The notes: generated from the letters alone by a model not told the origin. A stretch of 64,000 nt of DNA from Collinsella sp. AM33-4BH (GCF_003469205.1 NZ_QSIN01000006.1:91545-155544), one strand, 5' to 3'; shown: positions 49,621-60,910, numbered from the stretch's first letter. Made by a program: numbers and translations.

Positions 49621-50823
49621 ATGCAGATTACCTCAGGCCTGCCTGAAGGCTTTAATGCCGGTGCGTACGACATGATCGTTGTCGGCGCCGGTTATGCCGG
49701 TGCCGTTTGCGCCCGCCGTCTTGCCGAAACTATCGGCTATCGTGTTGCCGTTTTGGAACGTCGCGGCCACATCGCGGGTAATGCCTACGACTGCACTGAC
49801 GAGGCCGGAATCCTGGTCCACGAGTACGGTCCGCACATCTATCACACTTTTAATGAGCGCGTCCATAACTTCCTGTCGCGCTTTACCAAGTGGACGGACT
49901 ACCAGCACAAGGTGCTCGCCAACATCAACGGCACCCTCATGCCCGTACCCTTTAACCATGCGAGCCTCAAGCTCGCCTTTGGCGATGAGCGCGGCGAGGA
50001 GCTGTATCAGAAGCTCGTGGAGACCTTTGGCAAGGACGTCAAGGTGCCCATTATGGAGCTGCGCAAGAAGAACGACCCGGATCTTGCCGAGGTCGCCGAT
50101 TATGTCTATGAGAACGTCTTTTTGCATTACACCATGAAGCAGTGGGGCCAGACGCCCGACCAGATCGACCCCTCGATCACCGGCCGCGTTCCCGTCTTTG
50201 TGGGCGATGACGATCGCTACTTCCCGCAGGCTCCTTTCCAGGGCATGCCGCAGGACGGCTATACCGCGCTGTTCGAGCATATGCTCGATCACGATCTGAT
50301 CGACGTATTCTGTGACGTAGACGCCCGTGACCTCTTTGAAATCGACGAGACCACCGTCAAGATCGACGGCAAGGTCTATGGCGGCGAGATCGTCTACACC
50401 GGTCCGCTCGACGAGCTATTCAACCTCGACCTGGGCGCGCTGCCGTACCGCACGCTCGATATGAAGTTCGAGACGCTCGATATGGACCAGTTCCAGCCCG
50501 TGGGCACCGTCAACTACACCACGAGCGAGGACTATACGCGCATCACCGAGTTCAAGAACATGACTGGTCAGGTCCTGCCCGGCAAGACCACCATCATGAA
50601 GGAGTACTCCAAGGCCTATACGCCCGGCTCGGGCGAGACGCCGTACTACGCTATTCTGGAGCCCGAGAACCGTGAGCTCTATGAGCGCTACCTTGAGCGC
50701 GTCCAGAACCTGACGAACTTCCACCCGGTGGGTCGTCTGGCCGAGTATCGTTACTACGATATGGACGCCGTGACCAATTCTGCCCTCGATCTTTCGGATG
50801 AGATTATCGCCTGCCATGCATAA
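49621..50823 (+). CDS. glf: UDP-galactopyranose mutase
   Basis: A 400-residue flavoenzyme converting UDP-galactopyranose to UDP-galactofuranose for surface glycans. The FAD loop VVGAGYAGAVCARRLAE is at residues 20-36, and the EYGPHIYHTF active-site segment near 68-77, WTDYQHKVLANING and the C-terminal RLAEYRYYDMD motif are all typical. AAGGAG precedes the start. It overlaps the glycosyltransferase gene by 8 bases. Confidence 0.95.
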   Translation: MQITSGLPEGFNAGAYDMIVVGAGYAGAVCARRLAETIGYRVAVLERRGHIAGNAYDCTDEAGILVHEYGPHIYHTFNERVHNFLSRFTKWTDYQHKVLANINGTLMPVPFNHASLKLAFGDERGEELYQKLVETFGKDVKVPIMELRKKNDPDLAEVADYVYENVFLHYTMKQWGQTPDQIDPSITGRVPVFVGDDDRYFPQAPFQGMPQDGYTALFEHMLDHDLIDVFCDVDARDLFEIDETTVKIDGKVYGGEIVYTGPLDELFNLDLGALPYRTLDMKFETLDMDQFQPVGTVNYTTSEDYTRITEFKNMTGQVLPGKTTIMKEYSKAYTPGSGETPYYAILEPENRELYERYLERVQNLTNFHPVGRLAEYRYYDMDAVTNSALDLSDEIIACHA

Positions 50824-51847
50824 AGTCATAACATTCGGTATTCCCTCGTATAACGCCGCCAAGGATATGGACCATTGCATCACCTCCATCTTGGAGGGGA
50901 GCAATTACGCCACCGATATCGAGATTATCGTGGTGGACGACGGCTCCAAGGACGAGACGGCCGCCAAGGCCGACGAGTGGGAGGCCCGTTATCCTGGAAT
51001 CATCCGCGCGGTGCACCAGGAGAATGGCGGCCACGGTATCGCCGTCCTCTCGGGCCTGCGTGAGGCGCATGGTACGTACTATAAGGTCGTTGACTCGGAC
51101 GACTGGCTCGACGGTGCGGCGCTTTCGACCATGCTGTCGATTCTGCGTGGCTTTGAGGAGCGCGACCAGCGCGTCGACCTGTTTATCTCGAACTACGTGT
51201 ACGAGAAGGTTTACGAGGGCACGCATACCGCTATTGGCTACAAGTTTGCCCTGCCGCGCAAAAAGATTTTCTCTTGGGACCAGATCGGACACTTCCGTCC
51301 CGATCAGAACCTGCTCATGCACAGCCTGTGCTATCGCACCGACGTACTGCGCGAGTCCAATCTGCCTATGCCGGCACACACGTTCTACGTGGATAATATC
51401 TACGCATACGTGCCGCTGCCGCGCTGCAAGACCATGTACTACGCCGACATCGACCTCTATCGCTACTTTATCGGTCGCGAGGGCCAGAGCGTCAACGAGG
51501 CTACGATGGTCAAGCGCCTGGGTCAGCAGTTCCGCATAACGCGCATCATGATGGAATCGTTCCACCTGTACCAGGACGTTGAGTCCTCGCGTCTGCGTTC
51601 GTACATGATGGGCTACTTCACCATGATGATGGCTATTTGCTCGGTGCTCACCAAGCTTTCCGAGGAAGATTGTGCCGATGAGCGCCTGAAGACGCTGTGG
51701 AAGGACCTGAAGGAGTACGACGAGCGCATGTATCGTCGCGCTCGCTACGGCGTGGTCGGATTCTTTACCAACCTGCATGGACGGGCCGGAGACAAAACCA
51801 CACTCGGCCTATACCATCTTGCCTCAAAGATCTTCAAATTCAACTAG
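50816..51847 (+). CDS. GT2-family glycosyltransferase
   Basis: A 343-residue GT-A fold transferase. TFGIPSYNAAKDM at the N-terminus, VVDDGSKDE near 42 and the metal/nucleotide motif DSDDW near 92-96 define family 2. Translational coupling to glf (ATGCATAA overlap) suggests that UDP-galactofuranose is the donor, for a surface polysaccharide; this is inference. There are no membrane spans. The last 19 bases of coding sequence recur in inverted orientation at 52016-52034. Confidence 0.85.
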   Translation: MHKVITFGIPSYNAAKDMDHCITSILEGSNYATDIEIIVVDDGSKDETAAKADEWEARYPGIIRAVHQENGGHGIAVLSGLREAHGTYYKVVDSDDWLDGAALSTMLSILRGFEERDQRVDLFISNYVYEKVYEGTHTAIGYKFALPRKKIFSWDQIGHFRPDQNLLMHSLCYRTDVLRESNLPMPAHTFYVDNIYAYVPLPRCKTMYYADIDLYRYFIGREGQSVNEATMVKRLGQQFRITRIMMESFHLYQDVESSRLRSYMMGYFTMMMAICSVLTKLSEEDCADERLKTLWKDLKEYDERMYRRARYGVVGFFTNLHGRAGDKTTLGLYHLASKIFKFN

Positions 51848-51879
51848 CTGCTGAGTAATCGCTGCTGATAGGTTGACTG

Positions 51880-51989
51880 GGCCCCTTGGCCTTTAGTTTG
51901 CTACTGCGAACAGTCCTGCTCGCACGGAAAGCACATTAAGTGCTTTCCGGCTCGTGCGGAACTTGTATCAAACTAAAGGCCAAGGGGCC
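51880..51989. repeat. Nested palindromic element A
   Basis: Outer arms 51880-51900 and 51969-51989 are a perfect 21-bp inverted repeat. The inner hairpin GGAAAGCAC (51926-51934) / GTGCTTTCC (51940-51948) has loop ATTAA, with CGCAC (51921-51925) / GTGCG (51954-51958) just outside. Inner flanks ACAGTCCTG and GGCTCGTGCGGAACT are shared, in reverse, with element B. Confidence 0.85.
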
Positions 51990-52015
51990 TCTGCTATAAG
52001 AATCGATTGTCAGGA

Positions 52016-52060
52016 AGTTGAATTTGAAGATCTTCGACGCGTGGTACAAAGGGGCCTGGG
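52016..52060 (-). pseudogene. Inverted remnant of a glycosyltransferase 3' end
   Basis: On minus, codons for Leu-Tyr-His-Ala-Ser-Lys-Ile-Phe-Lys-Phe-Asn recur, matching the last residues of the neighbouring GT2 (LYHLASKIFKFN). 19 bases are identical to 51827-51845. No intact frame surrounds it, so it is a fragment of a lost paralogue or a duplicated gene end. Confidence 0.6.
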
Positions 52061-52081
52061 CTGAAAAGAATTTGGTTGGTA

Positions 52082-52206
52082 GGTTGCCCGGTGGGGTTTG
52101 GTTATGTTTGTCGCGAGTTCCGCACGAGCCGAAGAGCACTTAATGTGCTCTTCGTGCGAGCCAGGACTGTAGAGCAGCAAACATAACCAAACCCCACCGG
52201 GCAACC
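52082..52206. repeat. Nested palindromic element B (inverted relative to A)
   Basis: Outer arms 52082-52110 and 52178-52206 are a perfect 29-bp inverted repeat unrelated in sequence to A's arms apart from the GTTTG tip. The inner hairpin GAAGAGCAC (52131-52139) / GTGCTCTTC (52145-52153) is homologous to A's with two compensatory pair changes. CGCAC (52121-52125) / GTGCG (52154-52158) flank it. Confidence 0.85.
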
Positions 52207-52218
52207 GGACGAGCTAGT

Positions 52219-53220
52219 TTACTTTGCGGCGCCGGGTATGCCGTGGGAGGTTTTGGCGTTTTTGGCTCCGTTTACGATGGCGGTCTGTAGGGCCCTTACG
52301 GCGAGCATGCCCAGCAGGTCTAGGGGAACGGCGGCGCTTGCCTGGGCGCCCAGTTTGCCGCTGGCGAGGGTGTAGATGGTGTCGCCGTCGTTGGTGGTGT
52401 GCGTGGGACGGATGGCGTGTGCGTAGGCGTCTGCGGCCATCTGGGAGACCTTGGTGGCTTGTGCCTTAGTGAGTTCCACGTTGGTGACGATGCAGCTGAT
52501 GGTGGTGTTGGTGCGGTCGAGCGGCATCTGCATGGATCCGGCGGCGGCAAAGGCTGCGAGCTCCATGTCGACGATCTGGTCGCTATCTGCTGCGGCGCGC
52601 ATACCAGCGACCCATTCGCCGGTGAAGGGGTCGACGACATTGCCGCAGGCGTTGACCGAGACCACGGCACCCACCTTAACAGGGCCGAGTGCCACGGCGG
52701 CAGCGCCTAGGCCGGCCTTCATGCAGGTGGCGGGGCCCATGAGCTTGCCCACGGTGGCACCGGTGCCGGCACCTACATTGCCCTGCTCGAGCGTGGTGGG
52801 GGTGTTGTCGAGCGCCTCGCGCACGGCGGAGATGCCAGCCTCAATGTCGGGGCGTACGGCGGGGTCGCCAAAGGCGAGGTCGAAGATGCAGCTGGAGCAC
52901 ACGATAGGCACCTGCGTGGGGCCGACGGGAAGGCCGATGCCGCGGCTCTCAAGCTCGCGAGCGACGCCGCTTGCGGCCTCCAGGCCAAAGGCCGATCCGC
53001 CCGAAAGGCAGACGGCGTGGACCTTGTCGACGGTGTTCTCGGGACGCAGCAGGTCGGTTTCGCGCGATGCCGGGGCACCGCCGCGAACGTCAACGCCGCC
53101 GGTGGCGCCCTCGGGTGCCACGATTACGGTGCAACCGGTGCCGGCCTCCTCGTCCGTGTAGTTGCCAAAGCAAAAGCCATCGACATCGCAAACGTCAATG
53201 GCCTCAAGCAGTGTATCCAT
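52219..53220 (-). CDS. P1-family peptidase (DmpA/BapA-like)
   Basis: A 333-residue N-terminal-nucleophile aminopeptidase of the P1 family, which self-cleaves and then acts on D-amino-acid or beta-peptides. VHAVCLSGGSAFGLEAASGV lies near residues 68-87, GNVGAGTGATVGK near 147-159, and the processing site with its new N-terminal Ser/Thr is most likely in the NTTISCIVTN segment near 242-251. No signal peptide is seen. The physiological substrate is unknown. It is convergent with the glycosyltransferase across the palindromic region. Confidence 0.85.
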   Translation of the reverse strand: MDTLLEAIDVCDVDGFCFGNYTDEEAGTGCTVIVAPEGATGGVDVRGGAPASRETDLLRPENTVDKVHAVCLSGGSAFGLEAASGVARELESRGIGLPVGPTQVPIVCSSCIFDLAFGDPAVRPDIEAGISAVREALDNTPTTLEQGNVGAGTGATVGKLMGPATCMKAGLGAAAVALGPVKVGAVVSVNACGNVVDPFTGEWVAGMRAAADSDQIVDMELAAFAAAGSMQMPLDRTNTTISCIVTNVELTKAQATKVSQMAADAYAHAIRPTHTTNDGDTIYTLASGKLGAQASAAVPLDLLGMLAVRALQTAIVNGAKNAKTSHGIPGAAK

Positions 53221-53290
53221 GTTTTACTCCTATCGGTTTTCCGCCGGGCCTTATGCCCGGTCGGGATCCGTACGGTACGCCGAAATTGTA

Positions 53291-53313
53291 GGCGCTGGGG
53301 GATACCCAGCGCC
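53291..53313 (-). terminator. Hairpin after maf
   Basis: GGCGCTGGG (53291-53299) and CCCAGCGCC (53305-53313) form a perfect 9-bp stem just beyond the maf stop on minus; the T-run is weak. Confidence 0.55.
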
Positions 53314-53321
53314 AGATGCAA

Positions 53322-53903
53322 TTACGATAGTTTTTGAATCGCACGCGCGACGCGAGCGATGGGCAGGCCCACCACGTTGTAGAAGTCGCCCGAAATATCA
53401 TGCACGAGCATGCGCCCGCCTGTGCCCTGGATGCCGTAGGCGCCGGCTTTGTCCATGGGCTCGCCCGAGGCGACGTAGCGCTCAATCTGCTCGTCGGTGA
53501 GCTCATAGAACGTCACGTCGGTCACATCGACAAACGACAGGCTCTCGGCGGCATGCGGAGCGGCCGTGTCGCCTGCCTTAACGATGCAGACGCCGGTTGC
53601 GACCTGGTGCGTGCGGCCCGAAAGCTCGCGGAGCATGGTGCGCGCCTCGTCCTCGGTTGCCGGCTTGCCCAGAATCTTGCCATCGAAGGTGACAATAGTA
53701 TCGGCCGCGACGGTCAGTTCGTTGGGCTCGGCATGCTCGGCGGCAACGGAGGCGGCTTTGGCGCGTGCTAAGCGTTCAACGAGCGTAAGCGGGGCCTCGC
53801 CATCAAAAGGCGTTTCGTCGATATCTGCGGGAATCACGTGAATGTCATAGCCCGCCTCGCGCATCAACTCGATGCGGCGCGGTGATTGCGAAGCCAAAAT
53901 CAT
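53322..53903 (-). CDS. maf: Maf nucleoside triphosphate pyrophosphatase
   Basis: A 193-residue house-cleaning pyrophosphatase that hydrolyses noncanonical or dTTP/UTP-type nucleotides to monophosphates. ILASQSPRRIELM (residues 2-14), the ADTIV segment near 67-71 and KAGAYGIQG near 151-159 are family hallmarks. It overlaps the upstream DJ-1 gene by 4 bases, so translation is coupled. Confidence 0.95.
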   Translation of the reverse strand: MILASQSPRRIELMREAGYDIHVIPADIDETPFDGEAPLTLVERLARAKAASVAAEHAEPNELTVAADTIVTFDGKILGKPATEDEARTMLRELSGRTHQVATGVCIVKAGDTAAPHAAESLSFVDVTDVTFYELTDEQIERYVASGEPMDKAGAYGIQGTGGRMLVHDISGDFYNVVGLPIARVARAIQKLS

Positions 53904-54442
53904 AGCTGAATGCCCTCGGCGACCTTCTCGACGGCCTTGTCGCCGGCGAGTGTGCGCAGCAGCTCAAGCGCAAAGGGGAGCGACTGGGCCATGCCGCTGG
54001 CGGTGATGATGTTGCCGTCTTGCGTAACCTTCTCGCCGGTATAGGCGCCTTCGGGGAAGCTTTTCTCAAAGCCAGGGAAGCACGTGGCCTGGCGCCCCTC
54101 GAGTAGGTCGAGCTCGCCCAGGATAAACGGGGCGGCGCAGATGGCGGCAACGTGCTTGGTCGCGGCGAACTCGCAGACCACGTCGCAGACGCGCTGATCG
54201 GCGCGCAGGTTGGTGGCACCGGGCAGGCCGCCGGGCAGCACGACGCAGTCGTACTCGTCAAAGTTGATCTCATCAAAGAGCGCATCGCAGGTCACGGGGA
54301 TCTGCAGCGAGCTTACGACCTCACGCGTGGGCATGATCGAGACGAGCGTGGCACGCACGCCGCCGCGACGCATGACATCGACCATGGTCAAGCATTCAAT
54401 AGTTTCAAAGCCATCGGCGGCGAGAACGGCAACGCTGGGCAT
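53900..54442 (-). CDS. DJ-1/PfpI-family protein
   Basis: A 180-residue glutamine-amidotransferase-like protein. Cys102 in AAICAAPFILGE is the family nucleophile, Glu13 in DGFETIE is its partner, and VLPGGLPGA is near 68-76. Members act as deglycases, chaperones or proteases; none can be chosen from sequence. AAAGGAG on minus sets ATG 54442. It is the first gene of a two-gene unit with maf. Confidence 0.85.
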   Translation of the reverse strand: MPSVAVLAADGFETIECLTMVDVMRRGGVRATLVSIMPTREVVSSLQIPVTCDALFDEINFDEYDCVVLPGGLPGATNLRADQRVCDVVCEFAATKHVAAICAAPFILGELDLLEGRQATCFPGFEKSFPEGAYTGEKVTQDGNIITASGMAQSLPFALELLRTLAGDKAVEKVAEGIQL

Positions 54443-54575
54443 GAGGGCTCCTTTCATGGGCGGCATACAATTAGCCGTCTTATACCCCGAAGACCTCCGC
54501 TTGCCACGCTCGATTTCCCAATGTTTAAAATAGCCCCGTCCGAATTAGCTACCCCACCCATCCTCAACAATCTCA

Positions 54576-54620
54576 ATCTGTAACATCCATCGACCAAAAC
54601 TAGCCCCAACTGTTACAGAT
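54576..54620. repeat. 10-bp inverted repeat
   Basis: ATCTGTAACA (54576-54585) and TGTTACAGAT (54611-54620) are perfectly inverted, 25 bases apart. A GACAGTCCCC word follows at 54624-54633, as in the REP-like palindrome at 34476. No gene. Confidence 0.6.
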
Positions 54621-54709
54621 CGAGACAGTCCCCAACAGCACCGCCCCGTTCGGGGAAACGACCGCTACAGGTACGGCGGGCAGAGGCTCACTTTTTTCTT
54701 CGGTTTTTC

Positions 54710-54739
54710 TTGACGGAATCTCACCTGTTGTAGTACTTT
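54710..54739 (+). promoter_or_regulatory. Promoter upstream of the DMT transporter leader
   Basis: TTGACG (54710-54715), 18-nt spacer, TACTTT (54734-54739). It would start a transcript near 54746 that meets a strong terminator at 54789-54824 before the gene. Confidence 0.55.
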
Positions 54740-54788
54740 GTCCCAGTCTAAAAACGCGTGGACTTTTCTGGGCGCTAGCCACCTTTTT

Positions 54789-54824
54789 GCCACGCAACCG
54801 AGCAGTCGGTTGCGTGGCTTTTTT
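54789..54824 (+). terminator. Strong leader terminator ahead of the DMT transporter
   Basis: GCCACGCAACCG (54789-54800) and CGGTTGCGTGGC (54807-54818) form a perfect 12-bp stem, then TTTTTT. An upstream GCGTGG (54756-54761) is complementary to CCACGC in the 5' arm and could act as an anti-terminator. Confidence 0.85.
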
Positions 54825-54941
54825 CGTCTTGGCAGCAGGTACCACATGCACCGCCAGAAGACCGCACGAGCCCACCTTCCGACTGCAGGGAACAGACGCA
54901 CGAGACGCGCATCTGCAAGACAGCAGACGGAAGGGAGCCTA

Positions 54942-57474
<2,533 letters not shown>

Positions 57475-57505
57475 CCACCCGGGCAATATCACTAAGGAGA
57501 AAATA

Positions 57506-58954
57506 ATGGCAGAAAAATACGACGACCTGGCCAGATCCATACTCGAGAACGTAGGCGGCGCCGAGAACGTCGCCAGCGTCGCGCACTGCATCACGCGCGT
57601 GCGCTTCAAACTCAAGGACGAGTCCCGCGCCAACACGGCCAAGATCGAGGCCCTCAAGGGCGTCATCCAGGTCATCCAGGCCAACGGCCAGTACCAGGTG
57701 GTCGTGGGCAACATCGTCGAGGACGTCTACGACGCGGTCCTGGAGGCCGGCAACTTCTCGGGCGGCGCAAGCGCCGACGACGAGCCCCAGGGCGATAAGA
57801 CCGTTGCCTCCGCCATCATCGACCTCATCTCTGGCATCTTCCAGCCCATCCTGGGACCGCTTGCCGCCGCAGGCATCATGAAGGGACTGCTTGCCCTCAT
57901 CACCTACTTCGTCCCGGACTTTGCAAACGACGGCCTCTACACGCTGCTCTACACCGTGGCTGACGGCTTCTTCTACTTCCTTCCCGTCGCCCTGGCGTTC
58001 AGTGCCGCGCGCAAGTTCCGCATGAACGAGTTCACCGGTGTGGCAATCGGCGTGGCGCTCCTCTACCCGACGATGGTCGCCCTGACCTCGGGCGAGGCGC
58101 TCGGCAGCATCGACCTCGGCGTGGCCGGCACGTTCTCGTGGTACGCCACCGCCCTCGGGATCCCCATCATCATGCCCGTGTCCGGCTACGTGAGCTCGGT
58201 GATCCCCGTCCTTCTCATGGTGTGGTTCGGCTCTATCCTTGAGCGCTGGCTCAAGAGCTGGATGCCGGCTGCGCTCAAGATGTTCCTTGTCCCGCTCGCC
58301 ACGATGACGGTCTCCATCGTCTTGGGCTACCTCATCATCGGCCCGGTGGCCACCCTCATCACCAACCTGCTGAGCGCGGCATTCTCGTTCATCTTCCAGC
58401 TCCCCGTGGTTGGTTCCGTCCTGGGCAGCGCCCTGGTTGGCGGACTGTGGATGTGCCTCGTCATCTTTGGCTTCCACTGGAGCCTCATCCCCATCTCCAT
58501 CATGAATCTGAACACCCTCGGCCACGACAGCGTGCTCGCCGCCACCATCGGCCACGGGTTCGCGCTCGGAGCGGTCATCTTTGCCATGTACCTCAGAAAC
58601 AAGGACGAGCGCTTCCGCGGCATCGCCCTTCCCGCGATGATCTCCGCCTTCTTCTTCGGCGTCACCGAGCCGGGCATCTACGGCATCGCCCTCCCCAACA
58701 AGCGCGCGTTCGTCGTGGCATGCCTGAGCTCCGCCGTGGGCGGCGCCATCGTGGGAATGACTGGCGCTCTCATGTACATCTCGGGCGGCCTCGGCGTCTT
58801 CAACCTGCTCAACTTTATCGACGGGACCCCTGGTGGCGCCGGGATCTCCCACATGATCTTCGCGATCATCGCCTCGCTCGTCTCTGCCGTCCTGGCCTTT
58901 GTTATCGAGTTCATCACCTACCGGCCCAACGACGATGAGGAAGGCACCCGCTAG
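57506..58954 (+). CDS. PTS beta-glucoside-type EIIBC permease
   Basis: A 482-residue phosphotransferase permease that imports and phosphorylates a beta-glucoside. The EIIB domain comes first, with phospho-Cys28 in VAHCITRVRF, followed by an EIIC domain of about ten spans (residues 105-470), including GFHWSLIPI and FGVTEPGIYGI. No EIIA domain is attached, so it must borrow EIIA from another protein. AAGGAG precedes the start. Confidence 0.9.
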   Translation: MAEKYDDLARSILENVGGAENVASVAHCITRVRFKLKDESRANTAKIEALKGVIQVIQANGQYQVVVGNIVEDVYDAVLEAGNFSGGASADDEPQGDKTVASAIIDLISGIFQPILGPLAAAGIMKGLLALITYFVPDFANDGLYTLLYTVADGFFYFLPVALAFSAARKFRMNEFTGVAIGVALLYPTMVALTSGEALGSIDLGVAGTFSWYATALGIPIIMPVSGYVSSVIPVLLMVWFGSILERWLKSWMPAALKMFLVPLATMTVSIVLGYLIIGPVATLITNLLSAAFSFIFQLPVVGSVLGSALVGGLWMCLVIFGFHWSLIPISIMNLNTLGHDSVLAATIGHGFALGAVIFAMYLRNKDERFRGIALPAMISAFFFGVTEPGIYGIALPNKRAFVVACLSSAVGGAIVGMTGALMYISGGLGVFNLLNFIDGTPGGAGISHMIFAIIASLVSAVLAFVIEFITYRPNDDEEGTR

Positions 58955-59008
58955 CCTGCGCCCTCCTCAATCAGCTCTATGTAATTGAGGGGCAGTTGAG
59001 GTGGGTGA

Positions 59009-59043
59009 GGGCCGAGGGCGATCAAGGTGGCCGCCCTCGGCCC
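59009..59043 (+). terminator. Hairpin after the PTS gene
   Basis: GGGCCGAGGGCG (59009-59020) and CGCCCTCGGCCC (59032-59043) form a perfect 12-bp stem without a T-run. Confidence 0.55.
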
Positions 59044-59129
59044 GGGACAACCTGCCAGAAGGCGTTTAGCTTTCTCGGGCGGCGCTGAAATGAACTGCGC
59101 CCCGATACTTGGACGGGTCAATTAGCGGC

Positions 59130-59486
59130 CTATGCCGCACATGGGGACTGATTTCGGAACTCCTCCGGGGTCAGTCCCTTTTGCTTAACCCGCCTCCTCT
59201 TGTTCCAGTGAACGGTATAGGCTTCGAGGTCCCGCTTGAACTCCTCGAAGCTCCGCCACGTTCGGCTCCTGTAGAATTCGTCCTTCAGGCGCCCGGGCAG
59301 CAGCTCCGTCGCATGAGCTTGCCCTCGCACGCCGCCGGCCCCGGCCGGGTCCGGGCACCCTTCGGCCTCCCGCTGGCCTTCGGCGCGCCCGCACCCCCTG
59401 TCGCAAAGCTCTGCTGCAAGAGTCCTCAGCGTGGCGTCGTGCCTGACTCTCCCGTCCATAAAGAAGCCCCCATTTCTAATGTTCAA
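59130..59486 (-). mobile_element. Degenerate IS3-family (IS150-type) transposase remnant
   Basis: The last 53 or so codons (toward 59130) read KDEFYRSRTWRSFEEFKR and VHWNKRRRVKQKGLTPEEF, the C-terminus of an IS3-family OrfB integrase domain. The upstream part carries pieces of an OrfA helix-turn-helix and linker (RTLAAELCDRG; GRPKGARTRP in another frame), so a frameshift and a large internal deletion separate the two. Terminal inverted repeats were not identified. It is non-functional and marks past insertion at the edge of the DMT-GH1-PTS cassette. Confidence 0.75.
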
Positions 59487-59596
59487 GAAATGAGGGGCGG
59501 TTCAATTTCGGGACGGGGATTAAATAATCATTCGGAGCAAATCTATTTTTATCCCCGTGCCAGAAAAATCATCGGGCGTGGTCTGGGGCAAACAGT

Positions 59597-60910
59597 CTAG
59601 TTGCGCTTGAGGTGGACGACGGTTTCGCAGTGGAAGGTTTGCGGGAACAGATCGACCGGCGTGATCTTGACGGGGGAGAAGGTACCTTCCTCGACAAAGC
59701 GCTTAAGGTCGCGTGCCAGGGTGGCGGGGTCGCAGCTCACGTAGGCGACATCGCGAGCGCTCGTGCTGGCGATAAGGTCGATCGCCTCGGGGGCGAGGCC
59801 TGCGCGCGGCGGGTCGACCACCAAGACGTCGGCATCCTGGTCGGGGAACTCGCGCACCGCGTCTCCGCCAATGACGTCGACGTTATCAAGCTTGTTGATT
59901 TCCAGGTTACGGCGCAGGTCGCGCACGGCCGGGCCGTAGGCCTCGACGGCGGCGACGAAGTCGCAGCGGCGGGCGAGCGGCAGGGTAAAGGTTCCGGCGC
60001 CGCAGTACAGGTCCACGGCAAGCTCGTCTTCTTGCGGGTCGAGCGCTTCCATGACAAGCTCGATCAAAATCTCAGCACCCTTGGTGTTGACTTGGAAAAA
60101 AGACGGGGCAGACAAGCGCATCTGACCCTCGGCGATATTCTCGGTCCATGAGCCCTCTCCGGCGAGCATTTCGACCTTGGAGACACGGCGGGCCTTCTTT
60201 TCGCCCTTGCTCATCACACGCACGATGCTCGTGGGATGAGCGGCGACCGCCAGCACGCGGGAGACTTGCGAGCGCGGAAAAGAGCCCGTGGGCGTCCAGA
60301 GTGCAACCTCGAGCGCCTTGGTGCGGCGCGATGCGCGAATGCCCACGCGTTCGAGCCCTAAGTCATGGCTGCCGCTTAGATAGTTGAGTGCGCCGACGAC
60401 CGATTTGAGCGCCTTGGGAAAACGTTTATCGAACAGCGGGCACGCATCGACGGTCACGATTTTGCTGGGGTCGACACCGTGCATGCCAAGGCGCACGCGA
60501 CCGTTGACGACGGTCGGTTCGAGCTCGATTTTATTGCGGTAGCCCCAGTCGTCCTTGGTGTGGCAGATGGGCTGCACCAACTCATCGACCTGCTCAGGAG
60601 CGAACTTGCCGATGCGCTCGAGCGTGGAGCGCAGGTTTTGCTCCTTGGCGGCGAGCTGTGCCGTGCGTGAGAGATTGCCCCACGAGCAGCCGCCGCAGAT
60701 GCCCACGTAGGGGCAGGGGGGCTGAATGCGATCGGGGCTCGGCTCCAGAATCTCGGTGGTGCGGGCGCGCATGAACGACTTGCCGTCCTGTACGACCTCG
60801 GCCTCGACGGTGTCGCCTGCCACGGCACCCTGCACAAAGACGGCTTTGCCGTTGTCGGCGTGCGCCAGCCCGTCGGCGCCGTAGGTCATCGATTCTATAG
60901 TGAGCTTCAT
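59597..60910 (-). CDS. 23S rRNA (uracil-C5) methyltransferase, RlmD/RumA family
   Basis: A 437-residue enzyme that methylates uridine in 23S rRNA (or tRNA) with SAM. An N-terminal TRAM domain precedes the iron-sulfur cysteines Cys66, Cys72 and Cys75 (CPYVGICGGC) and a fourth Cys in VDACPLF. The SAM loop DLYCGAGTFTLPLA is near residue 310, the DPPRAGL motif near 378, and the nucleophile Cys in VSCDPATLARDL near 402. ATG 60910 is chosen from family fit; ATG 60925 is possible. The exact target uridine cannot be fixed. Confidence 0.9.
   Translation of the reverse strand: MKLTIESMTYGADGLAHADNGKAVFVQGAVAGDTVEAEVVQDGKSFMRARTTEILEPSPDRIQPPCPYVGICGGCSWGNLSRTAQLAAKEQNLRSTLERIGKFAPEQVDELVQPICHTKDDWGYRNKIELEPTVVNGRVRLGMHGVDPSKIVTVDACPLFDKRFPKALKSVVGALNYLSGSHDLGLERVGIRASRRTKALEVALWTPTGSFPRSQVSRVLAVAAHPTSIVRVMSKGEKKARRVSKVEMLAGEGSWTENIAEGQMRLSAPSFFQVNTKGAEILIELVMEALDPQEDELAVDLYCGAGTFTLPLARRCDFVAAVEAYGPAVRDLRRNLEINKLDNVDVIGGDAVREFPDQDADVLVVDPPRAGLAPEAIDLIASTSARDVAYVSCDPATLARDLKRFVEEGTFSPVKITPVDLFPQTFHCETVVHLKRN

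Noticed and set aside
59109..59600. Plus-strand gene opposite the IS remnant
   Set aside because: No family resemblance; its complement clearly encodes IS3-family transposase pieces.
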